From assembly GCA_013823505.1 (NCBI GenBank), contig PNMH01000087.1, positions 1-14,785 of the forward strand: 14,785 nt of DNA, written 5' to 3'. Below are positions 1-6,499 of the stretch, one piece after another. The notes below the pieces were generated by a model, which was not told the DNA's origin, did no database searches, and worked only from the letters and a program-made list of their open reading frames with translations. Within the stretch, counting starts at the first letter, position 1. Each line of letters starts with the position of its first letter. The translations under genes and the position numbers were made by a program. The stretch is from Polaromonas sp. GTDB lineage: Bacteria; Pseudomonadota; Gammaproteobacteria; Burkholderiales; Burkholderiaceae.

Positions 1-170
1 GACCGGGTATCTTCAGAGACCATCGCTGCGGCGATCAGCTTGTCCAGGCCGGTCGCGCTCGAGAGAAAACCTTCCGTCTCGCGGTGGTGGATGCACATGT
101 GCAACCACGACGCACCGCCGGTCATCTGGAGAAGATGGAGGAACCCAGGCGTACGCTCTGCTTCGATCAT
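1..170 (-). CDS. Unrecognised protein, N-terminal part only (runs off the window)
   Basis: An ATG at 170-168 opens a frame that stays open for 56 codons to the window edge. It starts 5 nt after the stop of the MOSC gene, the spacing seen through the rest of this gene train, so it is probably the next operon member. The visible part begins MIEAERTPGFLHLL and is moderately hydrophobic, with a His/Cys-containing stretch (HMCIHHRE, about residues 24-31) that could bind metal. I do not recognise the family. Another minus-strand frame (13-234) crosses the same DNA but overlaps the end of the MOSC gene and has a low-complexity Arg/Pro composition typical of a shadow frame. No function is proposed. 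Confidence 0.45.
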   Translation of the reverse strand, partial: MIEAERTPGFLHLLQMTGGASWLHMCIHHRETEGFLSSATGLDKLIAAAMVSEDTR

Positions 171-175
171 GGCTC

Positions 176-712
176 TCAGCCCACGGTGGATTCAACGTCA
201 AGGTTAACGGTATCTCCAACCCGTAGCACGCCACCTACGACGATCCGTGCCGTGGCGCCCCCGTGACCACGCAGCGCGGCGTAACCGCCTTCACCGAGCT
301 CGTCCTCCATGCGTGAACAAGGAGGACATGGCCCCGTGATTTCAATGCGGACCGAACCGCCAATTCGCCAGACAAAGCGCTCTTCCCGGAAAGGTGAATG
401 CATCGCGGCGATGTTGATCCCCGAGATCACGAGGTTGCGCCGCAAACGCTCCGGGGCAATTGGGGCTTGCCCCGTCCAGACCCCGAGCAAGCTGAGGTGC
501 TCAGCCTGGATCAGACTCAGCTCGCGATGGCGTTGCGCATCCGACTGACGAAGCCGCAGGGAGCGGTGATCGCCAATCAGCCCGAGACCCGGTTCGGCCC
601 TGGCCTCCTGCACGGACACAGCGTCCTTGAGGCGATCCGGGCGCAGAACGATGGCACCAAGTCGACCTGTGCCATGAAAGCGCCGGACCAAGTCGCGCAG
701 CGTGCCGCCCAT
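176..712 (-). CDS. MOSC-domain protein (YiiM-like)
   Basis: A 178-residue protein with the layout of a stand-alone MOSC (molybdenum cofactor sulfurase C-terminal) domain. Visible hallmarks are the early GRLGAIVLRP strand, the AEPGLGLIGDH segment near residues 39-49, RRNLVISGIN near 91-100, and the Cys motif GPCPPCSRME with C129 and C132. MOSC proteins bind or carry sulfur on molybdenum cofactor or act on related N-hydroxylated or sulfur substrates; the exact substrate cannot be read from sequence. An in-frame TGA sits two codons upstream of the ATG, so the start is fixed even though the ribosome site is weak. It lies 23 nt after the GreA-like gene. The same operon encodes a sulfite-oxidase-fold molybdoenzyme, which makes a Moco-related role plausible. 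Confidence 0.8.
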   Translation of the reverse strand: MGGTLRDLVRRFHGTGRLGAIVLRPDRLKDAVSVQEARAEPGLGLIGDHRSLRLRQSDAQRHRELSLIQAEHLSLLGVWTGQAPIAPERLRRNLVISGINIAAMHSPFREERFVWRIGGSVRIEITGPCPPCSRMEDELGEGGYAALRGHGGATARIVVGGVLRVGDTVNLDVESTVG

Positions 713-735
713 CGTTCAGACTCGAATGAGGTGCA

Positions 736-1182
736 TCACAAGACTTCCTCTATGTGCAGTTCGCGTTGCCGGAAGCTGACAACATCACCGGCTCGGGCAT
801 CTGCGATCGCTGCGTAGATGGGCGCCTGGGTGGAAATTCCCATGTAGGTGTTGCCGTCGCACTGGAAGGCATCGCTAGCAACCGCAATCACGAACCAACG
901 CCCGTCGATGCGAACCACGGCGCCTGTCTCCACCGAATCCCGGGGACCGAAATCGATCTGACGTAAGACTTCCAGGGCCTCCTGATGATCGTGAATGGGG
1001 CATTCGAACGCCTGCGCCAGAGCGGCATTGTTGACGGCCCGCGACGCCGCATCGCTTTCACTGGGTTCATCTCCGCGGCCCGCCGCACCGACCAGGTATT
1101 GCGCATAGGTCTGTTCAGCAAACCGCAGGCGCCCTTCGGCAAGGTCCAGCATGGTCTGGCGCAGATGGGTCTTGTTGCTCAT
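736..1182 (-). CDS. GreA/GreB C-terminal-domain-like protein
   Basis: A 148-residue protein. Residues of about 85-148 resemble the FKBP-like C-terminal domain of transcript-cleavage factors: a VETGAVVRIDGRWFVIAV strand pair, then GISTQAPIYAAI, then AGDVVSFRQREL, the position where GreA has its 'SPLGRALLGKKVGDVVEV'-type segment. The N-terminal about 80 residues are short and variable and do not show the long acidic-tipped coiled coil that GreA inserts into the RNA polymerase secondary channel. It may therefore bind polymerase without stimulating cleavage, or do something else. The ATG at 1182 has a good ribosome site (AAGGAG) 5 nt upstream and lies 13 nt after the egtD stop. Identity rests on the C-terminal pattern alone. 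The position at the end of an oxidative-stress operon is unusual for a Gre factor. Confidence 0.65.
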   Translation of the reverse strand: MSNKTHLRQTMLDLAEGRLRFAEQTYAQYLVGAAGRGDEPSESDAASRAVNNAALAQAFECPIHDHQEALEVLRQIDFGPRDSVETGAVVRIDGRWFVIAVASDAFQCDGNTYMGISTQAPIYAAIADARAGDVVSFRQRELHIEEVL

Positions 1183-1195
1183 TAGGACTCCTTTT

Positions 1196-2173
1196 TCAGG
1201 TCGACGTTTGTTGCGTTGGGGTGAACGGTAGCCGGTGCCAGACGGTGATGGCGTACCAGCCTCGGGGGTCGGTCAGGGTGCAGGTGTTGTCAAACCCGCT
1301 TCGGCGTGCGAGGTGTTCGATTGAAGCCAGGGAGTATTTCTGGGATTGCTCTGTATAGATGGTCTCCCCGGCATGGAATACAAACCCTCGGTCAAGGGTT
1401 CTGCTGTGGACCACCTGGTCAACTTGGCTCACCAGAAAGCTTCTGGCCACGTGTTCCAGCGGACAGTAGCTGGCGTAGTGCCGAAATTTCGTCAGATCGA
1501 AGTCCATGCCCAACTCGCGATTCAACCGCGTCAGCAGATTCAAATTGAACGCAGCGGTCACGCCCTGTGAATCGTCGTATGCTGCGCGCAACATGGCCGG
1601 GTCCTTGACCAGATCCAGACCAAGCAGCACAAGGTCACCCGGGCGCAAATGCGAATGCACCCGCTGCAGCAGCTTGACGGCACCGTGTTCGTCGAGGTTG
1701 CCCAGATTGCTGCCCAGCAACATTGCAACCTGGCGTCGCCCTTCGGCAATCTGAGGCCAATGCTCGAAATAGTCTCCCAGCACCGGTTCGATGGCCATGC
1801 GGGGGAGGTACGTGTCAAAGCGGCGGCTCAGATCCGCTAGGGCGTGTGCGGACACATCCATAGGCCTGTAGATGCAATCCACTTCACGTTGCGCCAGTGC
1901 CTGGCACAGCGACAGCGTTTTGGCCCCGTCGCCGCTGCCCAGTTCAATCAGATCGATCGGGCTGCACCGAGGATCTATCCACCGGGAAAGCTCATCCGCG
2001 CGTGAGCGCAGCAGCTCGTGCTCAAGGCGTGTGAGGTAGTACTCGGGCAGCGCCATGATCTGCTGAAACAGGCGCGAGCCCTCATCGTCGTAGAACCAAG
2101 CGGATGAGAGCGCCTTCTGTGGTCGCGTCAACCCTTGCAGAACATGCTCCGTCAGTCTGTCCCGATCAGTCAT
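1196..2173 (-). CDS. egtD: L-histidine N-alpha-methyltransferase (ergothioneine step 1)
   Basis: This enzyme trimethylates histidine with three S-adenosylmethionines to give hercynine, the substrate of EgtB. The 325-residue protein has the expected length. Visible motifs are the SAM-binding IELGSGDGAKT near residues 76-86, LLGSNLGNLDEHG near 152-164, LGLDLVKDP, GVTAAFNLNLL near 204-214, and the histidine-recognition pair in TEQSQK (E275, S277), equivalent to the ExS pair of mycobacterial EgtD. The frame is open upstream to 2563, but that extension overlaps egtB and has no family similarity. The ATG at 2173 overlaps the egtB stop by 4 nt (ATGA), so translation is probably coupled. No EgtA, EgtC or EgtE gene is in the window. 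Confidence 0.93.
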   Translation of the reverse strand: MTDRDRLTEHVLQGLTRPQKALSSAWFYDDEGSRLFQQIMALPEYYLTRLEHELLRSRADELSRWIDPRCSPIDLIELGSGDGAKTLSLCQALAQREVDCIYRPMDVSAHALADLSRRFDTYLPRMAIEPVLGDYFEHWPQIAEGRRQVAMLLGSNLGNLDEHGAVKLLQRVHSHLRPGDLVLLGLDLVKDPAMLRAAYDDSQGVTAAFNLNLLTRLNRELGMDFDLTKFRHYASYCPLEHVARSFLVSQVDQVVHSRTLDRGFVFHAGETIYTEQSQKYSLASIEHLARRSGFDNTCTLTDPRGWYAITVWHRLPFTPTQQTST

Positions 2174-3378
2174 GCGGACTCCCGCGAGCGAACAGGACGG
2201 ATGCCCGTGAACTGCCAACGCAACGGAGCGTGAAAGAAGTTCCGGTATGTCAAACGGGCGTGGCCCGGCGATGTGGCCCAGGACGCTCCGCGCAAGACCT
2301 GCTGGTTCACCATGAACTTCCCGTTGTATTCGCCCACTGCGCCCTCGCTGCGGGCAAAACCGGGATAGGGCTGATAGGCACTGCGCGTCCATTCCCATCG
2401 ACGCCCCCAGTCGAACCGGCTTGCCGCTGCTTCCCACTCGAACTCGGTGGGCAATCGCCACCCCGCCCAATCGCAGAAAGCGTGTGCCTCGTAGTAACTG
2501 ACATGCGTGACTGGTGCCTGACTGGTCAGCGGCATCACCCCCTGGAGCGTGTAATGACCCCATCCGTCAGGCTGGTTAGGGTCGGGCTGCCAGTACATCG
2601 GCGCACGGAATTTAAGCGTTTGCACCCAGTCCCAGCCTTCCGCATGCCAGAGCGAATGGCGCTGATATCCTCCGTCGCGCATGAACTGAAGGTATTCATC
2701 ATTGGTGACTAGCGCCACACGGATGTCTACTCCTTGAATGAGCGCCAAATGCGATGGCGACTCGTTGTCGAAGGCGAACCCTGGCCCCTGGTGGCCCATG
2801 CGAATCGTCTGCCCTTCGACGCTAAGCCAATCGTCCAGTGGTGGGCAGGTTCCATCATGTTCGGCCGTCACATCTTGGGGACCGATGCCCAGAGGGTCAT
2901 ACGCCGGATGCAATGGGTTGTGGCCCAGGATGTACTTGATGTCTGTGATCAGCAACTCCTGATGCTGTTGTTCATGCTGCATGCCCAGCTCTACCAAGGC
3001 CGCGACCGCGGGCTCCAGTGGTTCCTTCAGCATACGGCGCATGGACTCGTCCACATGCGCGCGATACGCCATCACCTCAGCCACCGTCGGGCGACTCAAG
3101 CTCCCTCGCTGCGGGCGTGCCAGGTGAGCGCCCTCCGATTCGTAGTAGCTGTTGAACAGGTAGCCATACAGAGGATGGAACAGTCGATAGTCCGGCTGTT
3201 GTTTCGCGAGGACAAAAGTCTCGAAGAACCACGTGGTGTGGGCCAAGTGCCACTTCGGCGGACTGACGTCGGAAACCGGTTGGGGAACATGGTCCTCGGC
3301 ACTCAGAGGGGCACACAGACGTTCGCTGCGCGAACGGACAGAGACGTATCGGGTTAGGCGGATGTCTTCAGGTGTCAC
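2170..3378 (-). CDS. egtB: Ergothioneine sulfoxide synthase EgtB
   Basis: A non-haem iron enzyme that joins hercynine to the sulfur of a thiol (gamma-glutamylcysteine or cysteine) with O2, giving the S-sulfoxide. The 402-residue protein has a DinB_2-type N-terminal half and an FGE-sulfatase-like C-terminal half (WRLPTEFEWEAAASR, then LRGASWATSPGHARLTYRNFF). The iron ligands are readable as H47 in WHLAHTTWFFETF and H135/H139 in QHEQQHQELL. The tyrosine pair Y78-Y79 in FNSYYE resembles the cysteine-using (type II) EgtB enzymes, which would remove the need for EgtA and EgtC; this is an inference. The start is a GTG. It is the only possible one because the preceding gene's stop is in the same frame, 21 nt upstream. 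The protein N-terminus (TRYVSVRSRSERLCAPL) fits the family. Its stop overlaps egtD. Confidence 0.93.
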   Translation of the reverse strand: MTPEDIRLTRYVSVRSRSERLCAPLSAEDHVPQPVSDVSPPKWHLAHTTWFFETFVLAKQQPDYRLFHPLYGYLFNSYYESEGAHLARPQRGSLSRPTVAEVMAYRAHVDESMRRMLKEPLEPAVAALVELGMQHEQQHQELLITDIKYILGHNPLHPAYDPLGIGPQDVTAEHDGTCPPLDDWLSVEGQTIRMGHQGPGFAFDNESPSHLALIQGVDIRVALVTNDEYLQFMRDGGYQRHSLWHAEGWDWVQTLKFRAPMYWQPDPNQPDGWGHYTLQGVMPLTSQAPVTHVSYYEAHAFCDWAGWRLPTEFEWEAAASRFDWGRRWEWTRSAYQPYPGFARSEGAVGEYNGKFMVNQQVLRGASWATSPGHARLTYRNFFHAPLRWQFTGIRPVRSRESA

Positions 3379-3399
3379 GGCAGATGAGAAAAAAGAGAG

Positions 3400-4161
3400 T
3401 CAACTTCCGAAGCGCTCGGTGCGGATGGAGACCTCGGGCACATTTAGCCCGGTGACCATATGAACGATGGACTCGACAAAGTCATTACGCCCGCAGATGA
3501 AAACCTGCGCAGATTCGGTCGCCACATCACCCAATTGCTGCAATGCCCAAGCAACATCGGCTCCATCAATGCGGCCAACGTGGTCCTGTGCGCGCGGGGC
3601 ACAGGTATCCCGCGAGAGCGCCAGTCGGCTGCGAAACCGCGGCGTAAACGCTTCCCATCGCTGCAGGGTGGGCCAGAGCAACACTTCGTCAAGATGGCGT
3701 GCGGCAACCAACAGCGTTGTATGCGCTTGGCTGTATGCACCCACGCGTTGCGCTGCCATGGACAAAAGGGGAACGACGCCAGATCCTCCCCCAATCAGCA
3801 AGGCTGGTCGTGTGTTCGACTCGTCAAGCACAAAATGACCTCCAACCGGTCCGAGGACTTCAATCGTTTCGCCGTGCTGGGCCTTGTCGTGAAACCAGGT
3901 GGATACTTCGCCATCGTCCAAACGCTCAATGCCAAGCTCATAGAGCCCGGTACGTTGAGGAGGTGAGAGGAGTGAATAGCTCCGTTGTGCCTGATAGCCG
4001 TCTTCCGCTGTCAGTCGGACATCCAAATGCTGGCCCGGCCTCGGGCGAACCCATCTGTCAGGACGCAGCACCACCCGCATGACGCGTGGAGTCAGTGCCT
4101 GCAACGCATCGATGCGTGCGGTCTGCCAGCTCAGCCGGTGTTGACCAACAGCCTCATCCAT
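3400..4161 (-). CDS. FAD/NAD(P)H-dependent reductase of the ferredoxin-reductase fold
   Basis: A 253-residue soluble flavoprotein. The FAD domain shows RSYSLLSPP at residues 60-68, with the R-x-Y-S flavin-binding motif. The nucleotide domain shows LLIGGGSGVVPLLSM at about 121-135 and VFICGRNDFVE at 220-230, and the chain ends in ERFGS. There is no plant-type 2Fe-2S Cys motif, so it would pass electrons directly or through a partner. The ATG at 4161 lies inside the last codons of the molybdoenzyme gene (8-nt overlap), which argues that this reductase supplies electrons to that enzyme. The frame is open to 4251, but the extra 30 residues read as low-complexity sequence antisense-free of any family pattern and overlap the upstream gene. 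It is followed 21 nt later by egtB. A link to EgtB is possible but less well supported. Confidence 0.85.
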   Translation of the reverse strand: MDEAVGQHRLSWQTARIDALQALTPRVMRVVLRPDRWVRPRPGQHLDVRLTAEDGYQAQRSYSLLSPPQRTGLYELGIERLDDGEVSTWFHDKAQHGETIEVLGPVGGHFVLDESNTRPALLIGGGSGVVPLLSMAAQRVGAYSQAHTTLLVAARHLDEVLLWPTLQRWEAFTPRFRSRLALSRDTCAPRAQDHVGRIDGADVAWALQQLGDVATESAQVFICGRNDFVESIVHMVTGLNVPEVSIRTERFGS

Positions 4162-4762
4162 AGCGCTCTTCCTTGAAAGGGTCGCCTCGCATGTGATAGC
4201 CCCGCAGTTCCCAGAACCCGGCCTCGTCGCGCTCGTTGAACTGCAGCGCATTGACCCACTTGGCCGACTTCCAGAAGTAGAGATGCGGCACCAACAGGCG
4301 TGCCGGTCCCCCGTGCTCGGGCGCGAGCGGTCGGTCGTCGTAGTGCGTTGCGATCATTGCGCGCCCTTGTGTCAGATCGGCCAACGGCACGTTGGTGGAG
4401 TAGCCGTCCTGAGAATGCGCCAACACCCAAGGCGTGGGCGCTTCCAGTCCGGCCGCCTGCAACAAGGTGTCCAACGTCACACCGCGCCAGCGGGTGTCGA
4501 ATTTCGACCAGGTGGTAACGCAATGGATATCGACCACCTGCTCGGTCTGGGGCAGGGCCTGGAATTCGCTCCAGGTCCAAACGCGAACCGGCCGCACACC
4601 GACCTTCAAGGTCAAGCGCCAATCGCCAAGCGCCAAGGCTTTTGGGGTGGGGCCCGCAGTCAGCACGGGAAAACCTTCCGTCAGGGACTGTCCTGGCGGA
4701 AGTCGACCGCCGTGGTTGTGGACATCGCGATTGCGGCCGCTGAATGAGCGGTTGATGGGCAT
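4154..4762 (-). CDS. Sulfite-oxidase-fold molybdopterin oxidoreductase, cytoplasmic
   Basis: A 202-residue protein of the sulfite oxidase / YedY (MsrP) superfamily, in the short 'sulfite oxidase-like' form (YuiH-type). The molybdenum-ligating cysteine is C81 in VVDIHCVTTWSKFDTRW. Other family segments are HSQDGYSTNVPL near 117-127, APEHGGPARLLVPH near 147-160 and YFWKSAKWV near 162-170. There is no Tat or Sec signal, so unlike MsrP it should work in the cytoplasm. Known relatives reduce S- or N-oxides or oxidise sulfite; the substrate here is unknown. The ATG at 4762 was chosen because GGAGGA lies 8 nt upstream. A GTG at 4783 that overlaps the previous stop (GTGA) is an alternative adding 7 residues. 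It overlaps the next gene, its likely reductase, by 8 nt. Confidence 0.87.
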   Translation of the reverse strand: MPINRSFSGRNRDVHNHGGRLPPGQSLTEGFPVLTAGPTPKALALGDWRLTLKVGVRPVRVWTWSEFQALPQTEQVVDIHCVTTWSKFDTRWRGVTLDTLLQAAGLEAPTPWVLAHSQDGYSTNVPLADLTQGRAMIATHYDDRPLAPEHGGPARLLVPHLYFWKSAKWVNALQFNERDEAGFWELRGYHMRGDPFKEERYG

Positions 4763-4779
4763 GGTGTGGGTCCTCCGGC

Positions 4780-6189
4780 TCACCCAGAACTTGCGGTCAA
4801 GGGCTTGCGTCGATCAATGATGGTGGGCAGGAACTCGGTGACCGTCGGGTGAACGGGCAATGCATCCCGGACCAACTTCCAGGTGCCGCCACTGGCCATC
4901 ACCAGACCGATCGCCTGAATGATCTCGTCCGACTGGATCCCGAGCATGGTCGCTCCGAGGAAATGACCACTGTCCTCATCGATGAGGAGCTTGATCTTGC
5001 CCACGGTTTCGCCTTCTTCCTTCGCGCGACTGACGTCCTTCATGGCGTGAACCGCCTGGGAAATGCGTCGCCCTTCGGTCACGAGTTTTCGCGCGTCGGC
5101 CTCATAAAGACCGACGTGGGCCAGCGGAGGATCGGTAAACATGGCATAAATGCCGACGCGCGCGGCGGCGCTGCGTTGCCCTCCGGCCAGGTTCTCCGCC
5201 ACGATGTCCTGATCGTGGTAGCTGGTGTGGGTAAAGGCCCCGCGCTGATTGATGTCACCCAGCGCCCAGATGCCGGGAACCGCGGTTTCGAGCCGGTCGT
5301 TGGTGACCAGGTAGCCTCGCGCACTGACCTCCAGGCCCACCGTTTCCAGGCCCAGACAGTCGGTGTTCGGTATTCGCCCGGTGGCCACCAGCAGGTGGCT
5401 GCCATCCACGCTGCGGCCACCAGCCAACTGCACCCGCACGCCAGCGTCGTTGTCCGCCTTGCCGACCCGCTCAATGCGCACGCCGGTGTTCACTTCGATG
5501 CCTTCCGCTGTCAGCATTCCGGTCACAGCGGCTGCAATGTCCTCGTCCTCGCGGGCCGTGAGGCGGGGCCCTGTTTCCAGAATGGCAACCTCACTTCCCA
5601 GCCGCCGAAAGATCTGAGCCATCTCCAGGCTGATGTATCCACCGCCGATGATCACCAGCCTGGACGGTAATTCACGCAGCGCCAACAGCCGTTCGTTGTC
5701 CAGGAACGGCAGCTCGTCCAGCCCAGGCACCGGCGGAACAAAGGGACGTGTGCCGGTGTTCAGCACCACCTTGGGCGCCACCAGCTGATGCTCGCCGGCC
5801 AGCACCACGAACTGTTCGCCTTCACGGCCCGCCAGGCGACCGCGCGCCTTGATGATGGTGAGTCCTTCCAACTGGCCCAGCCAGGCCTGCAGGCCAGAGC
5901 GAGCCTCCTCCACCCGGCGTTGCATGCGCTCCATCGCTGCCCTGAAGTTGACCTGGACCGACCCGGTTTGCACACCGAATTCGCTGGCCCGGCGCGCCAT
6001 GTGAGCCACACGAGCCGACTTGCGTAGGGTCTTGGTTGGGGTGCAGCCCCGATTGACACAGGTACCACCCAGGTCACGCTCCTCGATGAGCGCCACCTTC
6101 ATACCCCGGGCAACGAGTGTCGCGCCCAGAAAGGGACCGGCCTGACCGGCTCCGATCACGATCGCGTCGAACCTCTGTTCCCCGCTCAT
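4780..6189 (-). CDS. Pyridine nucleotide-disulfide oxidoreductase (MerA/RclA-like)
   Basis: A 469-residue flavin disulfide reductase. It shows the N-terminal FAD site VIGAGQAGPF (residues 11-20), the redox disulfide GGTCVNRGCTPTK (C44, C49), the NAD(P)H site VIIGGGYISLEMA, the second FAD segment PGIWALGDINQRG, and the C-terminal active-site His-Pro pair in PVHPTVTEFLPT (H447). The family includes dihydrolipoamide dehydrogenase, glutathione reductase, mercuric reductase and RclA. It lacks the N-terminal metal-binding HMA domain and the C-terminal vicinal Cys pair of true MerA, so mercury reduction is doubtful; an RclA-like role in oxidant or copper stress fits the neighbours better. The ATG at 6189 overlaps the stop of the DUF427 gene (ATGA). 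The open frame to 6270 is ignored because it lies wholly inside that gene. Confidence 0.87.
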   Translation of the reverse strand: MSGEQRFDAIVIGAGQAGPFLGATLVARGMKVALIEERDLGGTCVNRGCTPTKTLRKSARVAHMARRASEFGVQTGSVQVNFRAAMERMQRRVEEARSGLQAWLGQLEGLTIIKARGRLAGREGEQFVVLAGEHQLVAPKVVLNTGTRPFVPPVPGLDELPFLDNERLLALRELPSRLVIIGGGYISLEMAQIFRRLGSEVAILETGPRLTAREDEDIAAAVTGMLTAEGIEVNTGVRIERVGKADNDAGVRVQLAGGRSVDGSHLLVATGRIPNTDCLGLETVGLEVSARGYLVTNDRLETAVPGIWALGDINQRGAFTHTSYHDQDIVAENLAGGQRSAAARVGIYAMFTDPPLAHVGLYEADARKLVTEGRRISQAVHAMKDVSRAKEEGETVGKIKLLIDEDSGHFLGATMLGIQSDEIIQAIGLVMASGGTWKLVRDALPVHPTVTEFLPTIIDRRKPLTASSG

Positions 6190-6467
6190 GGCCGCACCTC
6201 GACACCGCGCCAGAACGCCACCCTGCCGGTCACCGCCTCCGCACCAGCCTTGGGCGACGGGTAGTACCACGCCGCGTCAGCGTTCACGTCTTCGCCGACC
6301 ACGACGTCGTAGTAGCTGGCCCGCCCCTTCCATGGACAGGTGGTGTGCGTATCGCTTGGTTTGAAATGTTCCGGGCGCAACGCGTCGTGTGGGAAATAGG
6401 CGTTGCCTTCAACTTCCACGATGTCATCGCTCTCAGCGATGGTGGTGCCTTTCCAGATGGCTCTCAT
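6186..6467 (-). CDS. DUF427 domain protein
   Basis: A 93-residue DUF427 (NTP_transf_9-type) protein. Recognisable segments are MRAIWKGTTIAESDD at the N-terminus, VEGNAYFPHDAL near residues 19-30, the highly typical TTCPWKGRASYYDV at 42-55 (C44), and AWYYPSPKAGAEAVTGRVAFW near 66-86. The biochemical role of the family is not established to my knowledge. These proteins are small, cytoplasmic and often lie next to redox enzymes. The ATG at 6467 was chosen because a good AGGAGA site lies 7 nt upstream and the family normally starts here; a longer frame to 6563 would run into the preceding gene. Its stop overlaps the start of the flavin disulfide reductase, so the two are probably made in a fixed ratio. 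Confidence 0.85.
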   Translation of the reverse strand: MRAIWKGTTIAESDDIVEVEGNAYFPHDALRPEHFKPSDTHTTCPWKGRASYYDVVVGEDVNADAAWYYPSPKAGAEAVTGRVAFWRGVEVRP

Positions 6468-6499
6468 GCTCCGTCTCCTTCGTTTGTGTGTGGTTGGGA

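Noticed and set aside
2174..2563. N-terminal extension of the egtD frame
   Set aside because: It lies inside egtB in another frame, resembles no EgtD, and the ATGA overlap at 2170-2173 gives a better start.
1196..3378. Selenoneine (SenABC) cluster
   Set aside because: SenA is EgtB-related, but no SenB glycosyltransferase or SelD-like SenC gene is present and EgtB pairs with EgtD instead.
4780..6189. Mercury-resistance gene merA
   Set aside because: No HMA domain, no C-terminal Cys pair, and no merR, merT or merP neighbours; only the general disulfide-reductase fold is shared.
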